DNA from: Amphirosellinia nigrospora
Taxonomy: Eukaryota > Ascomycota > Sordariomycetes > Xylariales > Xylariaceae
Direction: 5' to 3'
Assembly (NCBI GenBank): GCA_004123355.1
Contig: SCHM01000002.1
Location: 6,669,569-6,733,568 of the forward strand
DNA: 64,000 nt
The first letter of the stretch is position 1. Every line of letters begins with the position of its first letter. Positions 23,991 through 36,541 of the stretch are shown here, piece by piece. The translations under genes and the position numbers were made by a program. The notes under the pieces were generated by a model. The model did no database searches. It worked only from the letters and a program-made list of their open reading frames with translations, and was not told where the DNA came from.

Positions 23991-26900
23991 GGTGAGACCC
24001 ATATCGCTTCCTGCATTGCCAAGGTTCAGGTTCAGATTGCCGTCGCCAGTCACCAATCCGTCTCCCTGTGCAGCAGCCAACGCGGCCGCGGCATTCTCGT
24101 CCAGCTCAAGGCCGAGTCCGCCCTGTAGCATCGTCTCCGCAGGCTGAGGCAACATGAGTTGTGCCTCTACGCGTCGATATAGGCGAACAATGTGCTCTGC
24201 TAGTGCTGGGTCCGATTTTTGGATGATCTTGAAGTCCTCGGCCTCGGACTGCAATGCTTCTCGGAGAGACATTTGTCTCTGCGGAGCCACGATGGGGTTG
24301 TTCGGGTCTACCAGTAACGCCATCACAGCGGGCGGAGGAGCATTGGTCGCGTCCGGGGCGCAGATGAGTGCAATAGCTATATCATACATGATGCTGCAAC
24401 TGCTAGTATCTGTTTGTTGTTTTATCTCGTCCAAAATTATATGCAGCAGTCTCCTGGCCCCAAGATCCTATGAGCAGCGAGAATCTGGCGATGTGTGTAC
24501 GAGGTTGGTATCATGTTGATACCCGGGTGCAGGCTCCATTGCACAAAGCCTTGTATCGTCTGTCGCACTGAAGCAGCAAGGCCACCATTATTAGTGCTGG
24601 CCCAAGCTTCGAGCTCGTTTTGGCCCGCGCCTGCAGTGCGTCTTGATAGGCGAATATTATCTTTGATTGCATTGAGCAGAGGCTCGATCTCTTGACATTT
24701 GGGATCCTGCCTCTGATATGACCTAAGAGAATGTTCCAAAGGTTTAGCCACGATATTGAGGACTGCTGAGAGCATAGTCTGTGCTTCATCAGAGCCCTTT
24801 TTGTTAAGTAAGATCAGTTGTAAAATTGTAATTACTGATTTCTGGTCTGGGCGGCTTTCTGTCCATAGTTGATTTGACATGTATGTGATAGCAACCACTA
24901 AGGATGGGAGAAGGAACGTATCAACCAAATCTGACAGCTTTGTTAGCATGATACCTCATAGAAGGCTGGCGAATGGACTCACACTCAACGCCAGTTTTTA
25001 AGCTCTCGTCGGCCAGATATTTTGTATCAAGCGCAAGCATAATATTATGAAATAATGTTGGCACGAGAAGATAGAAATCTTGTGGGGGACATGAGGACAT
25101 GAGCTCGTCTCCTAGACCCCCAGTTTCCGTGTCAAAAAGACCCTGTATCCAGCCATCCAAGTGGAGTTTCTCTGACTCAGTGAGCTCATCCAACGACCGG
25201 CTCAATTGACCTTGGTTGAGCAATTTAGCAACAAATGAGTCTGAAGCTCTAATTCCAAGGTCAAAAGCCGTAAGGTTATAACGGTAAACAAATGCTAAGA
25301 CAAGAAGAAGAATGGCACCGAATTCTTCGTAAACAGGCTGGTATTCCCCTTGGTCCTCATCATAACGCCAGTTGTCCAAAACTTCGCATAATGGATGCAA
25401 TATTGCAGCCGGCTTGCCAAATAGAAGCATGACATCTAGGGAAAGTGGTTTCTTAGCAAGCTGACTGCATAGAAGCTTAAGAGACATGGTCTCCTTATTC
25501 GCACAAAGACGACCAATCATCTAATTCATGTTAGCGTGGTAAATCTTGATAAACCATAACCTGTATCCTCACCTCAATCAAGGCCTGACAGACAGCCCCC
25601 ACATTACCATCCATATTGTCAATCTCTCGAACTAGCTCCTGGATCCGTTCCGGGTCGGCGATGCAGCGCTCGACCAGTGTTTCCTTGACTTGACGACCAT
25701 CCTGTGGTAGACTCTGATAGGTGATCTCACCTAGCAAGCTCTCGATACTCGATTCCGGTATTAAACCATGCAAACAACATGCAAAACAAAAGTCCTGTCG
25801 GACGCTGTCTGTAAATGTGTTGTTGTTATTTGTATCATCGAACATGGCAGACAAGGTTGGGAAAGCGTTAGTATCAACCTGGGTAAGAGCCTCTGTGATG
25901 CAATACTGGGGAGTCAGAGGAGCAACATTGAGTTAGCCAAGGTGGCAAGTAACACTGGGAGTTTATTAATGAGATAGGATCGGAGTAAGTGTCCAGTTTT
26001 TTGGCCTTCATTCCGAAAAACAGCATTGGCAAGAACGTCGAAGGAGGCTAGAATTAAATCGATCGTGGTAGTTTGAATATCACCCTAATGTTCTCAGTAA
26101 AGCTTCTCGGGCGGCGTCTCAATCCTCATACCTGATAGCGATTGTGTATATAACTGAATAAGACGGCGTCATCTATCAGCGGCCGCCCAACGAGCTGGAT
26201 GATGTTAGCTACGCATCCTGAAGGGCTATGGCAAGAATAGTGGTGGTGTCCGTACTGATGCATTAAGGTAAATGTATAAGCCGCCTAGAGTTGGAAATAG
26301 GCATCTCGGGGATGACGATGCTGTCGAGCGCCATGGATGACTCAAGGTCGTCGATATCCATATTAGAGACTTCTTTCTTGTCTTTATCGACGGGCTCGAA
26401 AGCAGCGAGGGTCTCGGTGCGGAAAAGCTCCAATCTACTCGCAATTTGTGACGAACTCTGCAAGATTGAAGGGATAAAGGAGGTCAAGCTCTCGGACAAG
26501 ACTCGTCGCACATCTGGGCCCCATGTTAGTAGCTGGTTGAAAGCGGGAAGCCTGGAAGGACGGTGACGTACCCTTGGCAGTCGGACGACTTAAACCACGT
26601 AGTACAAGATGGTTTTCACACACACTCAGAAGAAGCATGACAAAAGCAGCACGTGCGGCCTCCATCTCCTCTCTCGAAGTGTTTTGGAGCTGGGCCATGA
26701 CGTCTTGTGCAAAAGCTGCAGAGGCCGTGGTAAACATGGTCATCCATCGAGCCATCTGGACACAGATGCCAAGCGCCTCGCCCGGGTTTCTAATGCCTGT
26801 GCCTAATCTAACAGCCTTCGAGAGCCGATAGAACAAGATCTCTTCGGGGGTATACGAGCTGGCCCATCGTAGAGGGAGCACACCTTGGTCTTGGGTCTGA

Positions 26901-27265
26901 TCGTGGCCATCTGTGCCAGGCGTGTGCAAGTATATCTGGGATGTCGAGTATTTATAGAGTCCATTGAGTATCGAGGCCGTGTCGACAAGCTGGTGCTGGG
27001 TCAGGACTTGTAGATAGCGTGAGATGCGCGGGTCGAGGCTCTCGTGGTTGGACGGCTGGGGTCGCAAGCAGATATCGGCAATGGCAGCAGCGGGCAGCGG
27101 GTGCTTCCGATACAACAATGGCACATGGGTGTCGAATTCCTCTGTGTCGACGCGGGTGTTTAGGCAATGGGACAGGTATTGCACCCATTGGCCACGCGAG
27201 CCAGTCGAATCGGCATTCCCATCGCGATTTGGATCGCCGGTCGCTGTGTCGCCTCCCACATCCAT
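23869..27265 (-). CDS. med5: Mediator complex subunit 5 (Nut1)
   Basis: About 1040 aa in six exons: 26572-27265, 26256-26513, 26132-26194, 25573-26084, 24983-25520 and 23869-24931. Diagnostic blocks include QWVQYLSHCLNTRVD, ARWMTMFTTASAAFAQDV, SFIPSILQSSSQIASRLELF, DIQTTTIDLILASFDVLANA, GNVGAVCQALIE, FGAILLLVLAFVYRYNLTA, LGDELMSSCPPQDFYLLVPT, WSLHPGINMIPTSYTHRQI and MALLVDPNNPIVAPQRQMSL, all characteristic of fungal Med5, a tail-module subunit of Mediator linking activators to RNA polymerase II in the nucleus. It ends in an acidic Gly/Leu/Asp tail, LDFGADDDIFGSLG, stopping at TAG 23869-23871. One-base breaks occur near 26285, 25924, 24458-24461 and 23985-23990. The stop is in a tandem repeat whose other copy has TAT at that codon, so this C-terminus may be slightly truncated. 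Confidence 0.93.
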
Positions 27266-29386
27266 TTTAGAGCAACGAGTGAACAAGTTAGAGATTTCTT
27301 TGAAACGATATAGTACTATTACAATGCCAACATTGTCCTGCAGCTACGCGGCCGCAGAGAATATACACTCATGGGCCGTGACGTGATGGCGCGGACACTA
27401 TATGGTTGGTGGCATGGAAGTGAGAGAGGTCATTCTTGGTGACTGGAGCTTAAAGCTTTCGTGCTAGTATGACGCGCGCCTATCATTCATTCACTGCTGC
27501 CGATAAGATAAAATTCTCCGATCAGGTACACAAGTAAGCACCTGATAAGACTATTTTTAGCACACCATTTGCTATCCCTGACCAGCTAATCATAAATCTC
27601 CAATTATACTAAGTACTACCTCATCTTAGGCCTATTATATTTTCTATGCATCAACCCTTGATTTCTTTGTTTGCTCAACTAGGTAGCATCGGATAATCAC
27701 GCGGACGGGTATTTCTCTCTATACAGGCACCGTTTGCTGAAACTCAGGTATGGATTACTATCATAATATTCAGGATATTAGAACTCATAAACAAACACTA
27801 TAATCCAAGCATAGCTAGTTGCGTCGTTTGGAATACATGCCCAGATGGGATATTCAAACGTTGCTAACGAGAGAACAGAAGAGAATAGATGAGGCTCTCA
27901 CTGGCGTAATGGCGTAATGGCGTTAAAACTCTGAAGAAAGTGGTTCTTAGTCCAAGATTTTATCTCGGTAGAAAGTTAAATCTAGTGCCGAGAGAGTTGC
28001 AAACTAATGCACAAGGGAGAAGTGAAGCTTGCAAGTGAATTGTTGGTGGTGGGCCCCCCGAGCTTCCAAATTGATTGGCGGGACTATGTGTAAGGTCATG
28101 ATGTGCTGCAAACATTCAGGAATGCGTCCGACTCAATGGCCAGGACGATCATGCATAGAACGCAGTCAACGTTAGTGAAGAACACAAACTACAATTAACG
28201 ATTCCCGGGAGAGGCTATAATGATGGGGGCTGCTCTGAAAAAGAACAAAATACACGTTCTCTTATCATCAGATGAAATCTTGGGGGGTTGGTCACCCTTA
28301 TCACAACAACCAGAATCCATAGCATCCTTATACTTTTTGATCTCATGCTTAAACATAGAAGCTTCCCAGCAAGTCAGCAAAGCCCCTGATTGCCAATAAG
28401 GAATCCAATGATGTATAACCCTAAGCCGATATCCTTACGTAGATCAACCAGATCCTCTTCTCCAATTTCTTCTGAATATAGGCTGAAATGTGGTAGCAAC
28501 ATAGTATGCCCTGGTAATAACAACTATAGTACTTAAAGTAGCCAATCATGCCTAGTAGGTGCACCTAGAAACCAAGCCGACTTTACAAGATACATAATAT
28601 GTGGATCATATATTCCAAAGCTACAAGAGTTGCTGCTAATAACTCCAGGTGAGGATCCAGTTGAGGATTCTACCGTGAGGTGAATAAAGCGTAATTATCG
28701 TGTGAATGGGGCTGAAATACTATTATTACACCAGGTGCGTATAATTATTCCTTTTGCAGATGCGGCATTCTAAAACTTTTACATTTTTTCATGGCAGTGA
28801 TATCAGCCTTATTTCAACGATTCTACTTCATTAGAACATAGAATGCCCATTTATTAAGCTAAAATCCGAGCAGAGTAGACTGGGTATTTTACGTGCCAAC
28901 TAGGCTAGTTTATTGGAGAAGTCATAAGCCGGCCAATAAAACTATGAAGGAACGGGTCTTTATTCTTGCTTTGCTAGTCATTTTCAGGCCGCTAAAGTAC
29001 CCTCCCAGAATGAAAATACATCGAGCCTCGTATTAACTTGGCATGCCACAAGTAAATGTTGAAATCAGTATGTTCAATTCAATTATTTGCTCAAGCATTC
29101 TACAGCTAAAAACTGATTAATGGTAGGTACATGATTGAAGGATACTACGCAGTGGCCTCTTTCGTCGATTAGAAACAAACTAATCCTCTATCTGTTACAC
29201 CCGCTAGCATGTTACCACGAAACATTTGCCGAGCAGATTGTTTCGTTCTAAAAGAAGAGATACCTGTTCCAGTGTCACGTTTCATGCACCAATTCTTCGT
29301 CATAATTCATGCACACATGGCGTGTTATGTTGTAGTCCGGCTATTCTGTATATCCTCGTCGAGGTACCATATTGGAAGCCAGAGTT
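27266..29386. other. Intergenic, 2.1 kb
   Basis: Contains the Med5 promoter and a long AT-rich stretch with no supported gene. A small tandem GGCGTAAT repeat is at 27903-27922. I see no transposon or RNA gene. Confidence 0.45.
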
Positions 29387-30095
29387 TCAAATGTCCTCCT
29401 CATCTTTAACAATCGAAGGTTCCTCCGGGGTTCGAGGACCAACCATCCAGTCTTGCATAGCAAGCCATTGGCTCCAATTGGATTCGGCGCTGACAATCTC
29501 CTCCTCCGTAACATGTTGCAGTGGGCGTAGGAACGGAACGGTCTGCCCATCTGGCATGTCGTATTGCGACTTGACGTCAAGCCAGTTCGAGGCTTTGGCG
29601 GCGAAAAGATAATTCCTCCGCTCAACTTCATGTAGGTGCCCTATTCCGATACCCAATCATCTCCAAAAAACCCATGTAACACACCAGGGAAATCGAATCC
29701 TGTCGCAACTAATCGGCGGATGTAAGGGGTCAAGCTAGTAGTCAGAAATGCTTGACTCGGAAGAGCGAACTTTCCTGCTGCTGACGAGGATATGGGGAGG
29801 GCGAACCCGACGGTCTCGACGACGTAATAGGGGAATGTGACTTTTGGAAAGGAAGTTGAATGTTGATAAAGGCTGCCATTGCCTGGACAGGGCCGTCGTG
29901 TTGGGCGTGGTCAAGGAAGTATCGAACACAGGACTGGAAATGCGGGTACCATTGAAGAATATCGAATTGTGAATCTTGCACGGGAAGGAAAGGGAACGGG
30001 GGATGTCTCTCGAAGGGAAATGCCGACATAGACTGCTGGGACGCTGAACGACTTGGGCCTGGCTGGAACATATTGGCATGTGGAGGGAAAGACAT
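29387..30095 (-). CDS. Conserved fungal protein of unknown function
   Basis: About 236 aa, apparently a single exon. It starts MSFPPHANMFQPG; conserved blocks are FDILQWYPHFQSCVRYFLDH, AMAAFINIQLPFQ, a Ser/Pro-rich low-complexity linker, SLTPYIRRLVATGFDFPGVL, HGFFGDDW, HLHEVERRNYLFAAKASNWL and SNWSQWLAMQDWMVGPR. I recall this combination from Sordariomycete genomes, where it sometimes carries the automatic label 'ilp is an apoptosis inhibitor'; I see no BIR or other apoptosis domain, so that label should not be trusted. Trp- and His-rich conserved blocks suggest a compact globular domain. Two one-base breaks, near 29757-29763 and 29655-29660, each repaired by one added base. It borders the long gene-free region. 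Confidence 0.75.
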
Positions 30096-31213
30096 GACGC
30101 TCACATGGATTGGAGCGTGACTACAGTCTTGTGGCTATCGATGGTCTTGAGGTCAACGGGCTTGATTAGTCGCCCGTGTCTCGTTAGAAGTTCCGCTTGA
30201 CCAAGGCCCTTGAGAGTATTGAAGGCGGATCCTGTGGGCGTTACCCGTATCCCCGAATTAAGGAGCCCACTGCCGCTTGTGGTATATGGTCCAGCATAAA
30301 CTAGGGTTCACCAGAACCAGGATCCAATGGTCTTGACGAGACCTGCAGGATCATGCGTATGAAGGTCTTCAGTATGTCGAATCAGTCCATGTGAATCGCT
30401 AAAAGATGGGCCACCAGGACTAGAGCGGGCGGCAGTAGCGGTGGGTCAACGAGGTCTTTTAATACTTGTCAAATCGGCTCTTAGCTGGCCTCTACACCCG
30501 TGCCCTTAGCCAATACACTACAAGACCAGCCCCCTTGTAGTTAGGGAGTAGCCAGGGGGAGAATGAAGTCTTTAGATTCCGGCAACCGGAATCGACCGAA
30601 ATGGAAAAGGAAAGGCATGAAAACAAAAGGTGTAGAGGTGGGCGTAATACACTGGTTGATGTAACCGGATCACAGCGGCGGTCCCAAGAGCGGATCTACG
30701 GGAGCTGAAGAGGACGAGCTACCACTCTGATGGTCTTTCATGTGCGTGCCGATGGGTAGATAGACGGGTTCGCGTTGTACAATGGAAGTGCGTTCGACGC
30801 TACACTGAGTAGGGCCTGAACGTGGCTTGCGGGGGCGATCAGGGCTGACGACGAGGGGACTTTTGGTACCGAATGCGGCAGATAGACATGAAGGTAATAT
30901 AGGGGTCCAGGGGACTGTTAGTCTGACAAGTATAGGATTGTCATCTATACCTAGAGCTAGAGAGCATGACAGGGCCATATGAAAATTAAGCCTCTCGAGC
31001 TTATTTAGCGGTTTCATGGCTCGTGGCGTTGCTATGTAGCTGCGGGCGCACGTTGACGAACTAGACTGGATTCTTTAGTTACCAGACCAGACAGCTTGAG
31101 ATACGGAACAGATACTGAGACGATCTGAAATGAAAACCGGGCTATAATTCGGTCCACATGCTCTAGGCTCCCGAGCCATGGTTGGTATGCGAGACAGGGA
31201 CAGGGAGAACGGC

Positions 31214-31266
31214 TCGCCATCCATCCAACCATCTAACCATCTACCCAACTGCCCATCTACCCATCC
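31214..31266 (+). repeat. Minisatellite of CCATCTAA/CCATCCA units
   Basis: A run of imperfect 4-8 base CCATC/CCATCTAC units, repeated about eight times. Pyrimidine-rich on the plus strand. Confidence 0.75.
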
Positions 31267-31576
31267 AGCATCGGAATAGGCAAGCACGTCGTCCGAGCGC
31301 CTGGACAAACAGAACGTGAACTCACACGGTTCACGTGTTAATCAAACAGTCGATGGACTTAAAATGAGGCAAAAACCGAGAGAGACGAGCGCCGTTCCCG
31401 GTATTGAGACTGACATCATGATACACCGTACCTCGGGACTGGAACAACGGGGGGCAATGATGTGCGACGGGCCTGGACGGCAAGACCGAAGGGGAATCAA
31501 CCCATAAGACTATCATTATCGGTGGCTAATAGGTACTTCTGTACTTGGAGGCCATAGGTAAACTATGAAGACTAAC

Positions 31577-31595
31577 GGGCGGGTGGGCGGGCGGG
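31577..31595 (+). other. G-quadruplex motif, five G3 tracts with single-base loops
   Basis: GGG tracts at 31577, 31581, 31585, 31589 and 31593 are separated by single C or T bases. Such short loops predict a very stable parallel G-quadruplex. No gene is near enough to assign a role. Confidence 0.85.
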
Positions 31596-34500
31596 TGCGA
31601 ATGTGAGGCGCGAACACGATGTAATAGAGCTTGGGGGATGGAGATCCGGGAGGTACTTTCACCAAGGTCACATGTAGAGGCTAAGGCCGGTAGCTCGACT
31701 AAGGTACATGTACGTAATATGGTTAGTTAATGTACGGTACTTCGGTCGTCGGCACCGTAGTTTAGTTGTACATGATATATGAAGTATATGCATGTGAAGG
31801 CATATGTACGTAGAGGCGAGGCGGCCGCAGATGGATTGACTGTCGATCCAACAGCCTCAATATCTGCAGCCAGGGGCAGAGAGCATGGACATTTGTATAG
31901 GTAGGAAGACAGAGGCAGGACGTGGCACGGTGTAGAGTTGTAGGGTGTCACGCAGATACGGAAAGGGACCCTGAAAAGCGCACCCGTTGTGTTGCTATTC
32001 AGGGTTCTGATCAGGGGTCCATTAGCAGGGGCTGCCTCTCCGCTGGGACACTAGCTGCCTAAGGTTAGGTACGTAGCAGTACTACCTCGGCTTGTACCTA
32101 TAACATTACTAAGGCAGTCTAGTGGTGTATATCCCCAGTACCATGCTATATTTGGGGATGAACGCCATGCACACTGCCGTACCCATCCAACCTAACTCCG
32201 CGGACCAAACACACGTGCCCCAGACTTTTGGATTACTGATTACGGGCGGCGGAAGTGTAGGTGAGACCGGTGGCGGCCAGGTGGGCACTTGGGCGAACGG
32301 GGAAAACCGAACAGCCACAGTCCGATAGTCCGAACACCTCGTCTATAGCACAGCGAGAGAAAGTTGGTAAAGTTAGCTGATGACTTGCAGTTTAAGTATC
32401 AGGGTATTTAGTGCATATAACATGCCTAGGTAGGTAAGTACGAAGACCTAGTATACAGTAGTATCTACACTAGGTAAGGCAGTAGTTGAGTAAATAGTGT
32501 AGGGATGTCTGCAATAGGCAAGTATAAAGATTGGATGATGCCAAGGATACCGCAGACCAGGTAACCACCTACTTACAGCACCTACATAATAATACCTTAT
32601 TGTTTTGTGCTGGTGGTACCTACTTGAAGGTAGGTTCGTCCGATAAGCCAGACCTGCCTTAGCTGTCCAACCTCACATTTGTAGGCCTCCCGCTCAATAT
32701 CTCCACAATCTCCGACCTCAACATTGATTTCTCAACCTCGCTTAATATCCTCTCCCTCGACCCCTCTCCACCATCGGCCCCGACCGGTCAAACCTAGACC
32801 AGTCTATACAGTATCCACACACTATCCAACCCATGCCTACTGATACTCTACATACCGTAATGTGGGTGACGGGTTCCAACCCAACACTCAGCGACTAATA
32901 CGTTGGTAAGGATGCCCGCCCTAATCTGACCTGAGCCCGTGTATCTGGTCTGGCATAGTAATGTAGAGGTCTAGGTTAGTATGCTTTTTCTCCGACCTGG
33001 TGGTCGACTCCGCCCCCGGCGAATCTAGATCTTTCAATACGTTGAGCCCTTGCGCGTTCTGACTGACTGACCCCAACGTTGCTCCTCCATCAACAGTCGC
33101 CGCCTCAGCCCAGCAATATTTGATACGAGAGAAACTGGTGATCAGTACCGGAAGTGCTGTGCGCGTGTGTCAACCCCCCAATCGCGTACAAAAGCGCACT
33201 TCATCCACGCTGCTCTTTTCTTGTCATTAGTCCACTATTTCGTCATCAAGCCCCGCATATGTATCGGGCCTAGCCGACAGCATCCTATCAATCCCGTCGC
33301 CCCAACATAAACCGTTAGATAGACCCGTTTAGCCATGTGGAAGCCGGTCTGGGCTAGACCAACGTCGTCTCGCCGCTCCAAACATGTCTGGTTGCCGGCA
33401 CGCACATATTAGCGAGTCATTGCGGCTCCGCTAGCCCACAAAGGTCTAGGCTCCAGGGGTAGTGCAGGTATGCATGCCAGGGAGTAAGCGTCTGGCCCAG
33501 GTCTACGAATCGAGGAAGAGGGAGAGGAAGAACGTTGCCGCATGTTCTTGGAATCCCTGTTCTTGGCTTCGCTAAGTTGTCGATATTACCCGTCAAGACT
33601 GGATACTTCGAACGGGCTCATACCGGTATGCGAGAAACTACGTCTCAGTTTCTGCGTGGGTGCGTCACATCGGGTCCGAGTGACCGGATATGGCGAACCC
33701 GCAGTAGAATTGGTTCGGTAGGACGATAATATAAAACTTTTCATCGCCATCTACACATAGGCCAGTGCACACACGACAGCGATAGCCGAGGTCTTTATCC
33801 AATGGGCGATCAAACCCCTTCATAACTGTAACGTATGTAGGTAGACTAACTAACGCGGCATCTTCAAGGCTTGGTGTTCTGAACGTCTGATACTGATGCG
33901 ATGCGCGTAATAAACTGTCTAAGAAACATAAGCGCATATCACTCGAGGAAACGAACCGTGGCCGATGGCCAGTCTAGGACCAGGGTCGCTGAATCGTGGG
34001 CTAATATAAAACTTTTCCCCCCAGACTCCCAGGATCGTAAGGTTACCTACTATGTAGGTTGACAATACGCACGCTACCTGGACTAAGAGACGGACCTTAC
34101 ACTTCCCCAACCCACCCATTAGCTTAGCGGCCTCACTTGCGGATATCGCGATTCAGATAAAAGAGCTAGAACGCAAACCCTTAGTTGTCATCCTAAGGTC
34201 CCCCGAAATATCCGCGGGCTTGCACGGTCGCTTTTCAGCTAACATGGAAAACACCAAGAGATATCTCCAGCTCTCATGGATATTGTCTTACGGTTTAGGC
34301 ACAGCTAGTCAAGGTATTATCTATAGTGCGCGCCATGATTCGTTCGGGGACCATTGTAAGGTAAATCTGAATAAAATACGCTATTTCACTTTTAGCCAAT
34401 AGTTACCCTGAGCTACACAGATGAATTAGTCATCCACAAAACACACTCTAGATTTTGCCACAGATCCTCCAAGTGGCCTTTATTATCCAGGGACTATAAC

Positions 34501-36520
34501 GAATGGGTCTGAGTAATACACTGATGTTGTAAATCATGCGATAGAACTTAATCCTTAGAAAATAAAAAAGGATCGATACTAAAGCTAGTAGTAGCCCGGG
34601 CTAGAACTGTGACGGATTCGTTCCTGGTCACTCACTAACACCCTTAATATTGCTTAGGTTGGGTAAGCTTATGGTCCTTTCTGGGCAAATTAGACGTTTC
34701 TTTTCCCTGAAGATTGAATAAAGCTGGTGACTAAAAGAATCCGATGATGGAATCATATGACATGACGGGAAGGTCCATTTACTGAGGCCGCCCAACCGCT
34801 TAGAGCGTCATGTGGAATATGCGTTTGTGGCGATATAGATACAATTGGCCGAGACGAGATCAGCTGAGTAGGCTCTGAAGGTCTTAAGAAAGCAGTAGGA
34901 TTGGTTCCATGAAGCTATTAACTGATGAAGCCCTTGTCATTAAAGTAGAGAACTAATGCGTGTAATTCTAGATCACTTTGTATAGATATCCAATACAAAC
35001 AGCTCTAGATCCCTGTTCCCAGCAAAAGCTTAGTGCTATAGTTGATATGCCATTCACGATGATAAGAAGATTTGTCCCAGTACGATATTTTCGGACTAAT
35101 ACACACAGACGGGAATTCGGCACATTAGTGCCGAGTCTTTTCATCCTAATTTGGCTCTAGGCCGTGAGTTCATGCAATTCCCCTTCAGAATGTGTCAGTC
35201 GTACGCTTTTTAGAGACAACTCAGAGTAGCTATTTGGTATCATAATTCACGAAGATAGTAGCCCATCTGTTAGATAAAAAACCTCAGATGACATTCTCTA
35301 ACTAAGTTGGTGAAAAGACCCTTGTCGATCTGTTTAGTAATCTAGAGACTGCTTCGTTTATAGATGTGTTCAGTTTGTAGCTATTGTGAGACAATAACGA
35401 CCCTTATTCGTAGTTTGTCTCAGCAGATGGCAAGGTGATTGAGGCGAAATACTACCAGAACTACGGTACTGCGGCTGACGGGACGGGAGTTCTTATGAAC
35501 TAGCGGGTGGCTGGGCGTTCACTAGCTTGAGATATCGCCCACTTACAGAATGGGATATACAATAGTAAGCATGGGAATCATCTTTCGAGGTATGAAAAAG
35601 CACCAATGGCCCAGATATGAGCTTGCTAGTGCTGGGTCTCGTGTAGTCACCTGCCGATGCATGATAGTAGTTCTTAACAATATGGCCGTATACATTAAAA
35701 GTAGGGCTGAGCCAAGACAGGGCTTCTACGCATAAAACTGCGAGTGTAGGTTGTCGTACTCGGAGACGGACCTGCGCATGCATTCACGACGGATGTTCTT
35801 CGGGTCCAGTTCTCGGGGTCAGGTGATTTAAGAGGCCAATAGGCACTGATGTTGGTAAGGCGGTGATATTATCAAGATTCTATATAAACCATCTTCTTCT
35901 TCAAGGCATGATTATCTGCGGCAAGATCCGCGATGTTGGTGAATCCCTGCCGACAGGCGGCAAGGTTACGCCCGGAGATGACATATAATAAAATGATTAC
36001 TGATTGTGAGACAGTGTCAAATGCGGGTTCATTGGGAACTGCACTAGCTACAGTACATACTCAATGATCCCATATCCTGGTTAAGTTGGTCCAGCGATCC
36101 GGGACCGGTTCATTTCCCTGGAAGATCGGATGCAAGAGATGGACACTGGTGGGATCCGAGCTGAGCCCCCTGTCTAATACCACCTTGTGGCGCCCAGGCT
36201 ATGCAGCCAGCCGCATTTCCCCAGTCTGAAAACGCGTAAACATATCTATGCAATTACGTACATTTCAATATAGGTATCGTAGATAAGCGGTCACCCTTGG
36301 GCTACTGTACGACATCCTTGCCATCACTGTGCCCGAGGGTATCCTGGAAACCGACAATTCGCAGCCGCAAACAGGTTTCCCATCCCCTCTGACGATAGAG
36401 GACGGGGAATAGAGAAGAGAAGTGACCGCTGATCGATTAGGAGTATGGCTATTGTGGCTAATTTTCCGCCTCACTTATCAACCTCCTTTCAGTGGACTCG
36501 AAAGTCGGGGCCGTCTTGGT

Positions 36521-36541
36521 GTAACATGTAACATGTAACAT
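36521..36541 (+). repeat. Three tandem GTAACAT units
   Basis: Exact threefold repeat of the 7-mer GTAACAT. Probably simple slippage. Confidence 0.85.
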
